From Tyto alba (Eukaryota; Chordata; Aves; Strigiformes; Tytonidae): a stretch of 64,000 nucleotides of DNA. Numbering within the stretch: position 1 is the first letter of the stretch; the number at the start of each line of letters is the position of its first letter. The DNA lies in NCBI RefSeq assembly GCF_018691265.1, contig NW_024881303.1:13819777-13883776 (forward strand), written 5' to 3'. The notes beneath the pieces were generated by a model. That model worked only from the letters and a program-made list of their open reading frames with translations, did no database searches and was not told the origin of the DNA. Both the position numbers and the translations under genes were made by a program. Positions 1-14,367 of this stretch are shown piece after piece.

Positions 1-2550
1 GTGCCAGAAAAAACAAAAACAAAACCACAGAAGGTTGACAATGTTAAACTCCCTCTTTCTTTCCAGCAGTTTCATTTCTACCTTCATAAATGTTTTTCTC
101 CTGTCACTTTCATAGAAAATTTCATAAAGTACCAGTTCCTCACAAGATATTTCTGCAAATTCAGGGAAAATGAAATTCCTTCCTGAAGCATTTGAAGTGG
201 GAGAGAGCCCCAAGGCTGTTCCATTGCTTAGCAGGAGCACTATGGAGACCTCCCTCTGCAAGAAAACTTGCTGTCCCGTGGAGGGAAGTCAGCTGCCTCA
301 GTGGGATGGTGCTGTCTGACTCCAGCACTACACAGGCTTGGGGTCCACAGTCCAAATGAAGAGATTTCCACACTGTTTTGGGAGGGGAAGAGAGGGCAAG
401 GATCCACAATATTCACCCTGCTGGACTGAAACATATGTGGAATCTATCAGGAAGTTAATGCGGCATAAATATCATATGGTCAGGGCTCATCTATTCTCAT
501 CTTTTAATGGCAGACAGCAAAGCAAGCAGCACAGATGGCTGCATTTATGGCCACATTCAGTTCAAATACAAAACCCGCTTCCTGATTTTTTTTGAGGGCT
601 AGTAATAAAGGGCTAGATAAAGGAAGTGATTTGCATTTCCCACTGTCTCATACAGAGCTCACTTATGACAATATGGTCGCTTTGTATTGTGTTTAATGAG
701 GCTTAAGTGGCACATGGTCTTCAGCACTAGTACCAAAAGGGGTCTCGTGTTTCACTTCTGCATTAAAGGGTTTGAATTTCAATAGATTTAAGCAGAGTAT
801 AACATGCAACAGAACTCAGTCCACCTCTTTTTCTAGTGGGCAAGCTTGCTGTGCTACAACTAGGATCTGTTTGAAAGCTTAAAGACAGCCTTCATCCTGA
901 TGGACATTAATGCACTCCAGGTAGTGTCAGTGAAGAGTTGAAGATGAATTTTAACCGTTTGGTATATTTACTATGAAGGATGGTAACAAAGGAGTTTCAC
1001 TGGCTACTTGGCAAGATTACTTATTTAGCTCCAGGAATTTGGCATTTCTGCCTGTTTACTAAGTTGGAAACATCATCCCACATTACCTTATTCTGAGTTT
1101 TTTTCCTATCAGATCTGAAGTCCTACACAACCCCATAGAAGGAGAAAACTGAATAAGAAGCTTATGTGATTAATAAGTAACTAAAGGCAGCAAATATAAT
1201 TAATGTCAATCAGCTTGAATTCATAGCATCTAGAACCTGTCAACTCTGATACTTTTTTTTGAGAGTATAAATATAGTTGGTGAACACAATAGTGTCAATG
1301 TAACTTAGATTTCAGTACAGTGTATGGGCAAGATAGCATACAGTGCTCTGAATAAGAACAGAGAGGAACAAAAATGGGAGTTTCTAGGAAATTGATATAG
1401 AAGGGGCAAGACAGCTGGTATGGAAAATTAATTCTGAAATGGAAGTCATCATCAAATGTCTGCTCCAAGTGGTCTCCTATGTTTTTTTAAATTACATCGT
1501 GGAAACTGAAGACACTGTGCATCAAATTTAAGCTATTTTAAGCTGTCCTCTCTTCCTCGGTGTAGTGCCATGGATTAGACAGTCTGCCACAAATTTTATA
1601 CTCCTGACAAAATGTTATAGAAAGTAACAAGTTGGCAAATCACTAATAATGTAGTGCTATTAGAACAAAATGAGACTGCCTGCCACTTGTCAGGCTATTC
1701 TGTGTGACCACACAACAAATTCTCTGTCATCCCTGCCACCCTGGCACTTTTCAGCTGTGGACACAGTTTACAGCACTGATGTATGCTTTTAGGAGATCTC
1801 TCTTCAGACCCTGCTGCCCCAAAATTACTGTCAGTTTTGGCTATTACTGATTCATCTTTCTCTGTGCCAGTATTCAGTACCTGAACATAGGATTTTTTAT
1901 TTTTTTATTATTTTTCTTTTCTTTTTAGGAGAAATGTCAGTAGCAAATTTCCCAGTCAGTCACTATGATGATTGTAAATTACAAGCTCCTTTATCTTTGT
2001 TATACCATTTTATCGTCCTGTCAAATTTCTAGTCCTGGTCTCTAATTTTTACACCCACCTCTGGTGCATACATTTGCAAGAGTTCCTAAAGGAGTTTTCT
2101 GTTATTTTATGATTCCAGAAGGAATCATATTTAGCAAAAACATCTGTTTACAAGTGAAAATCTGCTATTTGCAGCTTACATATCTGCTAGACTGTAAATG
2201 CAGATTCTTTAAAGCAAGTAACAACTAGGGATCCTTCTTTTGAGATTAATGAGAATGTTTTTTACTGAGAAGACAGATTAGCCTTAAAATACCCACATGA
2301 ATAATTGAGTAGTTCTGTGTTATTTTCCTCACAGGCTTTCTAGAAACAAAAAAGATGACAGAAGAATATAGCTAAGCAGGTGTGAATTGTACAAAGAGCA
2401 GATTTGTCCTGAAATAGCTGTATTGACAAGTCAGAAAAATAAAAACAAACAAAAAAAATTACATTGCACCAAAGAAGATTTTTAGATGAAAGAAGAGGGG
2501 CTTGAGTCAGCTACTTTAGAGCAGAATTCATTAACCTTTTTCAAAAAATC

Positions 2551-2579
2551 TGTTTGTTTGTTTGTTTGTTTATTTGTTT
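2551..2579. repeat. (TTTG)n microsatellite
   Basis: About seven TGTT/TTTG units lie in tandem with one TTTA interruption. They encode the repetitive Cys-Leu-Phe-Val run of a short plus-strand open frame, which should therefore not be taken as a gene. Confidence 0.85.
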
Positions 2580-3652
2580 TTCTTTTATTAGCAGAAATAT
2601 TAATTACAGCTTTGGGGAACAAAACTGACCAGTTCCAGAAACAATGTCTGCTACAAAATTTTCAGATTAATTTTACTTGGAAATTGTGGTGAAAGAAATT
2701 CAGGGAAACCCTGTTGTGCTGCATATGTGAAAATTTTTCATGTAATCTTATTTTTTACTAGAATTAATCAAGTGATTCATTTGCCCTAGGAAACTGCATT
2801 TTAAAAATGCAAAATCCAGATATTCCTCTAGATCTAGAGAAGAACCTGTAAGAAATGTATAATCTACCAAAAGAGTTTGCAAGCAGTGAAATCCAGCACA
2901 TGCATTTCGGTGATTTATGTACAGCAATTAGTGAAATGGAGGTGATGCAAAATACTAGAACTCTGTATCTGAAAAGTCTAAAAGGGATCATTCTAACTCC
3001 ACCAAATACAAATAAAATAATATTACCAGTGTCTAATCCACACAAAGAAGCACAGTGCCAGATCACAAGCATATCATTTAGTGAAAGTAATGTCTAAATC
3101 TGCAGACCCTCTGGAGAAATCCATCTGTTCTCATTAATCAGGGCATCTGTTTTAGCAACTAAGTATTAACAAGAATTATGTAGTCTAGATAGAAAATCCA
3201 AAATCCATTTCTTTATGAATGTGATACAAGGTACCTTTATTTTTAGCAGATTTTTTATTAATTCTCTTCTTTCTTGCCCCCCCTGCCCTGTCAAATCCAC
3301 ACCTGCAAGTGCTTTACTGAATCAGTGCCTAATCTGTCTTCATCCTAGTGAAAGCATGCAGATTCCATCTGGGTGATGAGAAGATGGATGTTTAAGCACC
3401 CTTCATCAGATGCATCAGCCTTGAATAATCGATCTCTGCCTTCCTCATCTGTGAACGCACTCACACTTTTGCTGGCATGGGACTGAAATGTAGTCTCTGT
3501 AGCTATGCCGAGAGAGATAATTTGTGATATTTCTAAAGCATTCCTTAAAGTCCAGTGGCTACAATGCTGCAGAATATTATTTTCTTCTGCATTTTATTGA
3601 GATGAACAGTCTGACACAGTGAGAATAGAGTCTAAGACAGCAACAGCTGGAA

Positions 3653-3677
3653 TTTTTTTTTTTTTTTTGAGGGGGGG
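3653..3677. repeat. T16 GA G7 homopolymer junction
   Basis: A run of 16 T is followed by GA and then seven G. It is a simple low-complexity tract with no gene attached. Confidence 0.85.
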
Positions 3678-4868
3678 TTGGTGTTATTCAGAATGTCTTG
3701 AAATTAACTGGATGTAACTTTAAAGAAACAAGTAATTCATTGTGTGATCTGTACCTCATGACGTACATGAACAAATTTCTACCCACTTGTCTTCAGGTTC
3801 TGTGAGAAGAAATTTTTTGCTGATAAGAAAAACTCCTACTTTAATTTTGTTAAATTAAAAATTATCATTATCACAGGTATGTGGAAATAAAAGCAATTGC
3901 ACCCCTTTCCCCCTTTCTATCTTTCCTGCAATAAAACCAAGAGAAAAAAAAAAAAAATCTATGAAACAGTCTCTCTCTGCTTTCATAAGAAATGTAAATT
4001 ACTCACGGAGCAAAAAGAGCTGATGCATTAAATCGAATTATGAAACTGTTTCCTGCATATCCAATTATTCTTGTCTGATTTGTTACCCTAGTGAAAAGAG
4101 TAGTCTTATTAGTAGAATCAACTTCACTATGCAGTAAAGCACAGTTTAGTGACCTGCATACGTGCTTGGGAATGGGAACTCAAGTTCTAATTCTTGAGCT
4201 GAAACTAATAACTTTGGTGGCCCCAGACAATGTCTTCTGGCCTCAGATCAATGGTCTATCCCTATTCAGCAAAGCATTTAAGTACAGGTGTAAGTACATA
4301 AGACTGTTCGGGATTTAGGCAACTAGTTAAAAGCTTTGCTGCACTGCAAGGTATTTGTTGTTTATTATTGAACCTTTGAGTAATAAAGAAGACATAGAAG
4401 CAATTAGATCTTTGAGATGCTAGCTGAAGCCATTGTTAATTTTTGTAATAGGTATAAGAGTATTTCACATAGTAAAAATAAGCATAGGACTTTGGACACA
4501 GAAATATTGTTTAATATAAAAGAGAAAGAGATGATCCCAGAAGGTGAGAGCTCTAAAATCTGTCATTTGTCCTGTCTTTGTCAAGCCAGAGAGGTTGCAG
4601 ATATGATAATGACTACTAAAGAATTTACTTTCTTAATGCTCACCAGATACTAATGGAAGTGTTAAACGTATGTCATGCAGTTTCTGATGTAGAGAAATAC
4701 AGTATTTCCTAGAATAACTTTAATAGCTTTCATGTGACTCTGTAGAAGGACAAAACTCATTAAAATACAAGTCTGTCTTTGTCTAGCAGTCAACACAAAT
4801 AGCTTGATCTTTAAAAGTGATGAGCAGTAACAGCTACTGAAGTCAGTGGAAGCTGTCATTATTCTGCA

Positions 4869-4955
4869 CTGTGCTAAGTCAGACCCTATATTTGTCTTCG
4901 CTTCCCTGTCTATAGAGATGATAATACCTATTCACCTATCTGGGATGACTGACAT
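4869..4955 (+). mobile_element. Possible MIR-like CORE-SINE fragment
   Basis: The run from GCTTCCCTGTCTATAGAGAT through GATAATACCTATTCACC to TCTGGGATG resembles the 3' half of the MIR SINE. In MIR, a TTTCCCCATCTGTAAAATG stretch is followed by AATAATACCTACCTACCTCA and a GGG-TTG segment. The order and spacing of these blocks agree. MIR-type SINEs are very old in amniotes and survive as diverged relics in birds. The upstream tRNA-like part is not recognisable. The resemblance was judged by eye, so chance similarity is possible. Confidence 0.42.
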
Positions 4956-4975
4956 CAAAACCAACTATCTGAGAC

Positions 4976-7900
4976 TGAACAGTGAGATTCCAGGGTACAC
5001 TAAATCCAGCCAGTTGAGTATACTGAAAAAATAAAGTATTTGCTTTTAAAAATCCCCAAATTTAATTATTAACACTTTACATTTTAATGGGAACCGTCAC
5101 AGTAAGAACTGAAATAACTTCTGATTATATCTGATTTGAGGCAAAACAATCACAGCAACATAACATTCTTTAACAAAAGACACTTTTATGAAAGATAATT
5201 TTCCCCAGAACTCTAGTTGTGAAAATAAACAGGTGTTTACGATATCATAAAAAGGGTCTTAACATGTGAAGAATGCATACTCAATTTACAAACTAAATAT
5301 AATCTAAGACTCTCATTTTCCACATATATATGCTTATGTCCACAAAATCAGTCAGCAATTCAAAGGCTGGCAGAAAGACCTTTTCAAAATAAAGAGTGAA
5401 AAATTAAATAGTCCTTCACCATTTGACTGAGAAGAGTGTATGTGTGATTCCTAGGACTAGCTCTATTCCTCACAAGGGATGGAAAAGTCACAATCTGGCT
5501 GTGAAAAGTCAATACTTGGACCAGTAGTGATCTTCTTAAGGATTTTTTAACAGAGAAACAGTTAGGTAGTAGAATATACAAATGGCTGTTTCAAGACATG
5601 AAAAATATCTTTTCTAGATGATTCATAGAGACAAATTTGGAGATGAGGAGTGGTTAGAGATTGTGAAGGATGATACAGGGGAATTTAGCTTTGACAAAGG
5701 AGCTGTTTCTGGCCTTTTTTGTACTGTACTAACCCACATGTAGGTTACATTATGTGCTTTTCCATGTGTGGGAAGCATCCCCCAATAGCACAGGATAGGA
5801 AAAAGAGTATGGTACAAAGAGGTTTAATGAACAGAAACACTGTGAAAATGCCACTTGATATTTTTGCAAAAGGGTAAGTAGTTCCTTTAAACCCCAATGG
5901 AAGTTGAAAGTGTAATGTGCCACAGGACATTTGAACTGGCAGCAGTGAGCAAAGAAGTTGCTATTATCACTCTTCTATCTACATAAAGGCTTTACAGCAA
6001 CCTTGATTAGAGCAGGATAATAGACATATATATATATCAGTCGGCAATCTTTTTTCTCAGGCTAATGTAATCATTTGCAGTCTTTACCTGAAAACTCAGG
6101 GTGGAGGTGGGGAAATGAAAAAAAAAAAAATGCAGCAATATACAATATACTCTTTTATGGACCTATTAAATCATTATGAGAATGTATCAAATTTTTCTGT
6201 ATTCCTATATCTTTCCTATAAGGCAAAGTGGTTGGAAACATCAAAGAAAGTATGTTAATTAAAATCTGTTGAGAGACAGTGGCCTGTTGGCATTATGGTT
6301 CTTAAATATCAAAGATCTTCATTGAATGTACAGCTATTAAGATATATTCAGCCAGCACAGCGATAATTTCAGAGTGGTTTTGATGACTGCAAAAACAGAT
6401 TGGTGGTTGGAGCAGAGATATTTTCATGCCAAACATATGTTTGAAAGTAACTTCCAGCGATGTCTAGTTTGAGTTACATGCTAATACTGATAATTAAATT
6501 TTAAGGGAAACTATTCATCACAGTTATATAGTGTTCAAGTTAAAGAGGTAATTCTCTGATGAAGTTAGTGAAAGGGCTATTGACTTCACTGGACCCAGGT
6601 TTAATTTACTGAAGCTTCAGATCAGGTGTAACCCTGTACTTGGTACATCCAATGTTTTACTCTCTTGTGGGCTGTGAAATTTAAGTTAAGAAGTGGGGAG
6701 ATCGCCTTCATGCAATGACTGCTTGACTAGATCTTTCATAAATTTTCCTGAAGCCTCTGGAAATTTGTTTATAACCTAAAATGTTATAAAATGCATTTAT
6801 AGAAAATGGTTAGTCTTGAAAATATATAAAGGAATATCCTTGATAGCTATTCAACTTTATCCTGCAACATTACTCTTCTCTTAAGGAACAAAGGAGGGGT
6901 TTTTTTGTTTGCCTTTTTTTTTTTTTTCACTTTTTTATTTTTTTCCCCTCCCAAACTTCATTGACCTCCAACAGTGTTGACAACTTTCAGAATTGCTGTC
7001 ACAATGCCTATAGCTATATAGATCTAAGATGTAAGGTGTGGCCTCATCGTGCTTTCTCTCACTGTTCTGGATCACTCTCCTCTGAGCTCAGAGCTGCATG
7101 TTCAAACACAAACTTCTGCATATTTGATAATTCATAAAACTAGAAGTAAATAGAAACATTTATAAACATCCAAGATAAAGATGTGCAAGGTAATTGATTT
7201 ATTTATATTTCATAGAGACTAAAGCTTATAAATCAATTTTAGTTTTATATAAAGTGAACTGAATAAAAGTGGCACATACATTAAAAATAAATTTTTGAAT
7301 TATGCAGTTTGTCTAGTGAAATTTAGTTTCTCCGAGTAGAAGTTAGCATAACAAAAAATAATACTATTTTCAACCATGACAATATCAGCAGAACAAAGAA
7401 ACTTCTAACATTCCATAATTCACTTTAATCCATGAGAGTCAACTATGAACTGAGATCTAAAAAGTTTTTTTCATGGTAACTAGGAATTTAGAACAAGAGA
7501 AGATATAACCTGAGAGGTTTGCCCTGCATGTATTTCTTGTAAAAGGCACTTATTTTCATAATATTCTGTAACATACTGATTCTGTGACGTTCAGCTGTAG
7601 GCTTCTGAAGTCATGTGCATCCATTTGTATCTTAACATTTTGAATACTTTAAGCATGTTTTAAGGTTCAAGCAAGGAGTATCCTGGTATCAGTGTAGCTA
7701 TTGCTGTACAAAAGATGGCAATTGAAAACAAAAACCTAAAGAAGCAGTAAGAACAACTATTTGATGGGGATGGACACATCAATAGACGTAGTTTATCTAA
7801 AATTAGAGCCAGATGCCTCACTAAGCCCTAACACTGTTCTTTTTATGCAGTCTTTGTTTACCAGATTTAATCTCTGCATGATTCATAAGAATGCACCTCT

Positions 7901-10723
7901 GGTTCAGCATGAATGGTACTCAGTGTTAACAGAGCACACCCTTATTTTATTTCTCAGCATGCATTTAGGTCCTTGTGTGATAGAGAAGTGCATTTATTTA
8001 AATTAATGAATTTAGAAGTAATATAGCTCAGAGTACCCTTTCTTTTTCCTACCTGTCTATCCACCCTGTCTGCTCACCATTCTAAGGAGAATCAGACACC
8101 TCAGACTATAAAACTCAACAAAATTCCATCTGTCTGGTGACATCTGTTGTATTCCATAATCAGACCTGTTTTATGAGCTCTCCAACACTGTATTTGAAGT
8201 GAGAACAACAATCCCTCTTCCTCTTCTTTGCGTGGAAGCCAACAGTTGACCCATATAGCTGGAAGGTAGATCAGTACTGTTTTAAAAAAAAAAATTATCC
8301 TGGTTAGGAATGTTTTGACTCAGATTCTCTGCCCTGCCCCTCCTTCCAATATTGGCCAATATATTTGTTTTGAAACTGAAATTCTTAATTAGAAAGTGAT
8401 TGTTTTAGTGAAGCATTCATGAGGAAACTCAAACAGATCCTGAAGGCCACACAGACCCACTGTCTCATCTCAGAAAAGTCAGTTGCCATGAGTTTGCATC
8501 TCAGAGTAGGTTGCAATGACTGATTTGTTCTCTGAATTTCTTTTGGCGGAATATCCACTATAATTGCAAGGCTGACACTGTAGTCTGACACCTCTTCTTC
8601 AGACTCAATTCTTTGCTCAAGATGAAGCAGAGGAAATACTTGAATTTGGGTGATTCATGTCTTAGAAAGTTCTTTGGCCACCTTCATTGAATTGGAAGAT
8701 GCTAGGAGCTCCTCTCTGGTTTAGAAGGCAAAGGAAATTATAACATTACAAATATATATTTTTATATTTGAGCCTGAAAAATAAAAAGAAATTGGACAAG
8801 AATCTGAAGATGTAAGTGGAGTGAAAGGGAGCACAAAATAGTGGAGTTCACAGTTTTGAACTCATCAGAAGAGAAAATTCACACAAAATGGGTAATGAGC
8901 TCTCAATATGGGCTTCAAGAGATGCTGGAGACTGTTGGTAGGGTCTCTTTGGAAAAAACTTGCAATTGAAAAAAAGAAATCAGAAGAATTGGCAATTGCT
9001 GAGTAATTATAAAATGTAGGAAATGTATCAATGGGATAAAATGAAATAAAAATATCATTAGTAAATGAAACCATGCCCTTGTAATAGTGAATATAAGCTG
9101 GAGAATATAAACTGGGTGGAACAGTATAGGAGGAAGGATCTGGGGTGAGAGAGCTATATTAGGTGACAAACTGAACACAGTTTAATGCTGGACCACTGGC
9201 CCCCTACTGCAGAAGAGACAACTGTCATCCTGAAATGCATCAGTAGGACCATTTCAGGTAAAGTATAAATTATCTGAAGGTAGCTGCTTTTGGGAAGTGC
9301 TCACCTGGAAGACTGAATCACACATTATGATTTACGAAAAATAGATGACCAACTGGAGAGAATCCTGTGGAAAGAAAGGGGCTGAGGAGCTCATAAATTC
9401 TGGACACTGAGAAAAGGATAAAAAAAAAAGTGTTAAAAGGCAGTTATAGAGGTTCAGGTGTTTGTTCATTTGTTTGCAGCAGATTATATATGATGAAAAA
9501 TATAAGTAGTATTAAGCATTTGCAGAGCTGCAACATTTCTGGAGGTTTGATGAACAGGATAGATGAAAATATGCTAAGAGTGTCTCAGGTATGTTTTATC
9601 CTACCACAGAGCTGGGAGAAGAGGGAAAAACCCCTGGAACTCCCATCCAACCTCACTTTTCCATATGTCTGTGCCTTCGTGCTTCTCTGGTTTGTTTGCT
9701 GAGGAGGTGGCAGTTCAATGGTGAGCAGAAGTGTTGTCATATAAGGAGTTAACAAACCAGACTGAAGAAGAGGAAGGAAAAGCATCAAAGTCAGTCTCCA
9801 AAGTTATGATCATAATTTTTTAAAGCAAGGATACTGTGCTATTTTTAGCAAAGTTCCTGGAAACACAACATGCTGAATATTCATTATCCACAATAAAAGC
9901 TACAAGATGGTGAACATTATTGTTCAAGTCTTTCTTCTCTTTCACAAAATGGGTGAAGCTGAAAGATGTATAGCAAGTACTTGGATTTGTTTGTACAATA
10001 TTTTGCAATTAGAGGTGGCCAGAGCACTTCCAGCAAAAGATAATACTCTCTCAAAAAAAAGAAAATTGTTAATTATTCAAAATGCATTTTTGTTCAATAT
10101 CTAACAGGTCCCATGGCTGGCTGGTTTCCTAATAACTTGTTTGCCACCTCAGCTGCCAAACTGGGAATACCTGGTCAAAGACCCCATCAAGGCATCAGAG
10201 TTTCTTAACTTTCAGGACGCATGTGACCCCAAACTGGAGGGCAACCAGGCACTGAACTTTGCTATGAAATGGACTTAATTTCTTTTGTGATGCTGAAAAC
10301 TTTTGCCATCACTTCCAAGGGAAGTAAAAAATTTCCATAAGAAGTCAAGTCACTGGAAACTTTTAAGTTTTCCATATGGAAATTAATTTGCTTGCCTTCA
10401 TACATGGGTTTGAACAACAGACACTACAGAACAGGGGCTGTTTCTGATGCCATCTAACATCTCCTAGCAAGGGAAGCTTCCCAAGTGCTGTCCTGGTTGA
10501 TGGTCTTTTAAAACAGATTTTGTGCATTTAAGGCTGATTTGAGTTCACAGCAGCACATCTCATGATTCAGTGTGTCAAACAGCCAGATGAAGATCACAGT
10601 CTCACTGACAGTCTCATTCTTCTCAGTCCAATTTCAGAGTGCATGGCTACCTGAAATAGATTGCTTGGCATTAAAAATGGTCTTCTATGTAGCACTGTAT
10701 ACCTTTGAAAACCTGTATCATTC
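4976..10723. other. Unique AT-rich non-coding stretch
   Basis: No coding sequence or named repeat is recognised. The stretch includes a T-rich tract at about 6899-6944, a short (AT)n run near 6027, and a motif ATTGACTTCACTGGA at 6579-6593. That motif resembles a motif common in old amniote repeats. Open frames are 90 codons or fewer and unconvincing. Confidence 0.6.
6899..6944. repeat. T-rich low-complexity tract
   Basis: Nearly pure T with a few G and C interruptions (T6-G-T3, T14, T6-A-T7), followed by CCCC. It has no flanking signature that would show it to be a retrotransposon tail. Confidence 0.8.
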
Positions 10724-10800
10724 ACAGAATCGTAAGTAAAAGGTAGAATGGAATCTCCAATGACCCAACTAGTCTTCCTCTGCAGTCACGGCATTATGTT
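10724..10800 (-). mobile_element. Doubtful CR1 LINE 3' end
   Basis: The plus strand reads CACAGAATCGTAAG, then TAGAATGGAATC and CCAATGACCCAACTAGTC. This vaguely follows the reverse complement of the avian CR1 tail, where CACAGAATCATAGAATGG precedes a GACC...TCTAGTCCAAC block. The match is broken by an insertion and several substitutions. It may be an old copy or chance. Confidence 0.25.
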
Positions 10801-13800
10801 GTCAGCTCAGATTAGTGTTGTGTGCCAAACAGCTTTGGTTATTTTATCTGCAAAGTCTAAAAGGTCTTATTACCAGCAAGATTTCTATCACATGTGAAAT
10901 CGCACTAGTGAATAAAGTTTCATGGGAGTCCAATAGGAGCAAGAGTCATCAGTGTATTTTTAGAGATACCAAATCTATGATGACCTACAGGCTGTGAACC
11001 TTCTATAGCTGGATCAAAGCTGCATATATGTTTCAAGTACTTCATGCCTATTTTTCCCTTTGGTCTACTAAAGCTTTGAGTGCTTTATCCTGATGTGTGC
11101 AAAAAATAAGCAAGGGGGTGTGGCTTGAGGAAAATTGAACAATCCTTCAGATTGCCCAGTTTGTATGTCACCTCACTTGTCCATGTGTTGTGTCGATAGC
11201 AGGGAATTTAGGCATTCCCAGGAACATCTACTATACACCAGAGACCTTTCCAACGGGCACTTTGCATGCAGCTGCTCCTTTTTGGAGGGATAAGTTAATT
11301 TACTAGCCCAGATGTAAACCATTTTATGACAGTTGGCTTAAGTGCCTGGGAATGCTCATGGCACACACAGTTTACTGCTATGGGTACATCCATGGGGAAC
11401 AAAATCAAAGGGTCAAACTGTCCACCAGGCATCAACAGAAGTTATTTATCTTTCACTTTTGCAAAGACCTTTTTTCTTACATTTGTTTACGTGTTGTTTT
11501 CAACTAAAGTACAGGAGAGTCAGAAAATGCAAATAAATTCTGTGCTATAAGTACCTCATATGTGATAACTGAAAAAAACCCACAGAAGAAAATGAAAGGT
11601 AGGTTGTAGATACCCCACAAACAAGACGAGTCAAGAAATGTCATCTGTATTTCTTCCTAGTTGTGTTATGGATTTTCTTGTACATCAGGAAAAAGTCATT
11701 CAATGTTCATGGTTTTATATTTTCCATATGAGCACGTTGATTCAGATGTCACTTAGAAGAAGCTTTGGAGCTTGAAACCATTCACATTTCTAAATTACTT
11801 TGTCTTCTTCAGGTGGAAATTGCCATAAGGATGCAAAATATTATTTCAAAGTCTGAAACAGCTTTTAAGTTCTGCTCAACCATATCTTGATATGCAAAAA
11901 GACAAGAAATTAATGACAGGCAAATGCACTTGGCACTTCATGAGGCAAAATAGTAATGACTATTTTATTAGAAAATAGAGTAAGTCAAAAGCTAAAGTAA
12001 AAATGCATAACATCAGTTTCCATGCCTGTATTTATATTGCTGGGATGATTTAAAATGAGAATAGTATCCTAAGTTAAGTTAAATAGGAAGATCTTTAATT
12101 TAATTTAGAGTTGGGCAGAAGCAGAGAAGCTATATAGTTTGAAAACTTTTGATTCCATTTGTAAATGTCTATATTAAGTCACATAAAGAAGAGATTTCTT
12201 AACATGTATAATCCAAGAAAAAGGCAGCAAGTCAGGTAAAGACACATTTCCTTTAGTCTTCCGAAAAGCTGCTGTATTTTGAGCTGTTATTCATCCCAGT
12301 CCCTAACAGCTGTAGACACTATATTTTAAATTCATTACCTCCAAGAATTTCATACAGTAAGAAAATCATCTGTCCCCTATCAAAAGTTCAGATAAATAGA
12401 TCAAGGTGTTAAGCAGAGATTTGCATCCTTATTCTTTGATATGTATAAAACCCATAGATCATCTTTAATGAATAGAGCTCTTAGCCTGTAATTGTTTTGC
12501 ATAGATTTGGGTTATTTTCTTGACTGGATTGTAGTCAAAAGACACATGTAGTTATAAACAAATAAATTCATAAAATGTGTCATCCCACACAAGGAAGTCG
12601 CTGAGTCTTATGAGATAATTTGGCACAGTAACACAGATGATTCCAAGTTATACAAAAACCTACAGATCCAGGTAATGGTGAACTTTACCTGCATAGACAG
12701 GAACTGGAATATTTGACAAGGCAAATTTTCCTAAGCTGAGTTTCCAAGCAATCTGACATAAACTGTCATAACTCCAGCAAATAGTTTGTTATGACTTCAT
12801 AACCCACACACATGCTCAATTCCCACAGATGGTTCCAACGCCAGCAGGGTCAGTCCCATGCCATGCAGGTTTGCAAACCATAAAGCCAAATCCTCCTTTC
12901 TTTCTGTCCAGCTAGACAGTGTGGAGTTCAGGTGCTGCAATTCCCATACACTGAAGAAGAAAATCTGCCTTCTCTCATCAAAGCCACTGTGATCATCTTT
13001 GGAGCTGAGGTATCTTTGTAATGTATTCAGGACATTTGGCATACTTCTACAGACAAACATAATGTTTATTTAGTAGAATTAACACAATAGAGTTGAAACA
13101 AAAATTAATTAACACAATACCATTGAAACAAAGATTGAACTAATGAAGGAAAGAGAGAACTCGTGAGATTATCTGTGATGGCCAGGTAACTTAGTTTTCA
13201 TCTATCTCCCTTTGATCAAGAATGCGGCATTGTCCCCATCTTTCCAACTTTATCAGCAGTTGACAAATGTTGGGCACCCAATGGGGTATATATGCTTTTT
13301 GCTAGGTTTCTGTTGGGGGTCTCCTGGCAAAGCGTATGCTTTTTACCAATGTATCTCAGTACTTAACAGATTTAGCACCTACTACTTACTCTTTCTCCTT
13401 AAAGTTATTTTGTTTGGAAAGTGAGCAGAAAGTGTTTCTCCTGCATGGGACCATTCTTTATTCTTTCAAATGGAAAGGAAAGGAAGGGATTTGCCAGAAA
13501 TTCCTTCACCAGCCTCATGTTCTTCTGAGGCTAATCACAGTTTCTAGGAGTAAGACCTGGATTGTGGAAACACAATTTAGTTCACTACATCCCTAAGGAC
13601 AAATTATATATGCTTCATCTAGAATGAAACTGTCTGAGTTGTATAGAAATATTCAGAGCAACCAAGGGAACTCACTCAAGAACACTACTTCATGTACAGA
13701 ATTATTAAGACAATCTCTATTAGCCAGAAAATTAAAACATATTACTGAAATACTTGTGAAACGTTTATGAAGAATTTGAAGGAAAAGCATTAATAAGAAC

Positions 13801-14313
13801 TTTGATTGAGAATTATTAAAGGATCATTTCATTTTTACAAGTGCACAGGAAACATCTGAATTGCAAAGTATTTCTTTACACACAGTTCATTTATTGTGAG
13901 CATTTCCGAGGCTCTTATGTTATTTTACTGTTGACGGACTGGTACTGCAAGCTCCTTTGCTTCCTGTATTGAAAGGAGCAGCTGAGCTCAGAGTAATCTA
14001 CTTTCTGTGGATGGTCATACTAGCAATTTGTACAGGCATGTCATTAGCATATTATAACAACATACTGCAATGTTTATGGATGAGCTAATACTAGTTTGTT
14101 GGATTCTTGTGCAAAAATCAAGGAACTCTGAATGTCTTATCTGTAATACAGCACTGGAAAGAAGAGAGGGAAATGTGGGAGTTGAAGAACCCAGGAATAA
14201 TAACGGGGTGAGGGGTCCAGATGGGAAGGTCAACCTACTACAGCACTCTTCCTATAGCCTCCTTTTCCAACCTGGCACAATTGTATCCCATTACCTAGTA
14301 TATGCCTGCCTTT

Positions 14314-14367
14314 AAAAAAAAACACAAAAAAAAAACCAAAAACAAACAAAACAAAACAAAACAAAAC
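14314..14367. repeat. A-rich (CAAAA)n tract
   Basis: An A-rich run resolves into four or more CAAAA units at its right end. It could be the decayed tail of a retroposed RNA, but the upstream 200 bp match nothing I recognise. Confidence 0.8.

Larger units (their letters stand above)
1..4835. other. Unique AT-rich non-coding stretch
   Basis: No gene or named transposon is recognised. Open frames are 102 codons or shorter, overlap one another on both strands and show no domain or family resemblance. The stretch holds simple tracts: (TGTT)n at 2551-2579, a T16 run followed by G7 at 3653-3677, and an A14 run at 3944-3957. It is most likely intergenic or intronic. Confidence 0.6.

Noticed and set aside
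4091..4318. 75-codon frame in a segment that looked like an old DNA transposon
   Set aside because: No terminal inverted repeats or transposase motif could be found.
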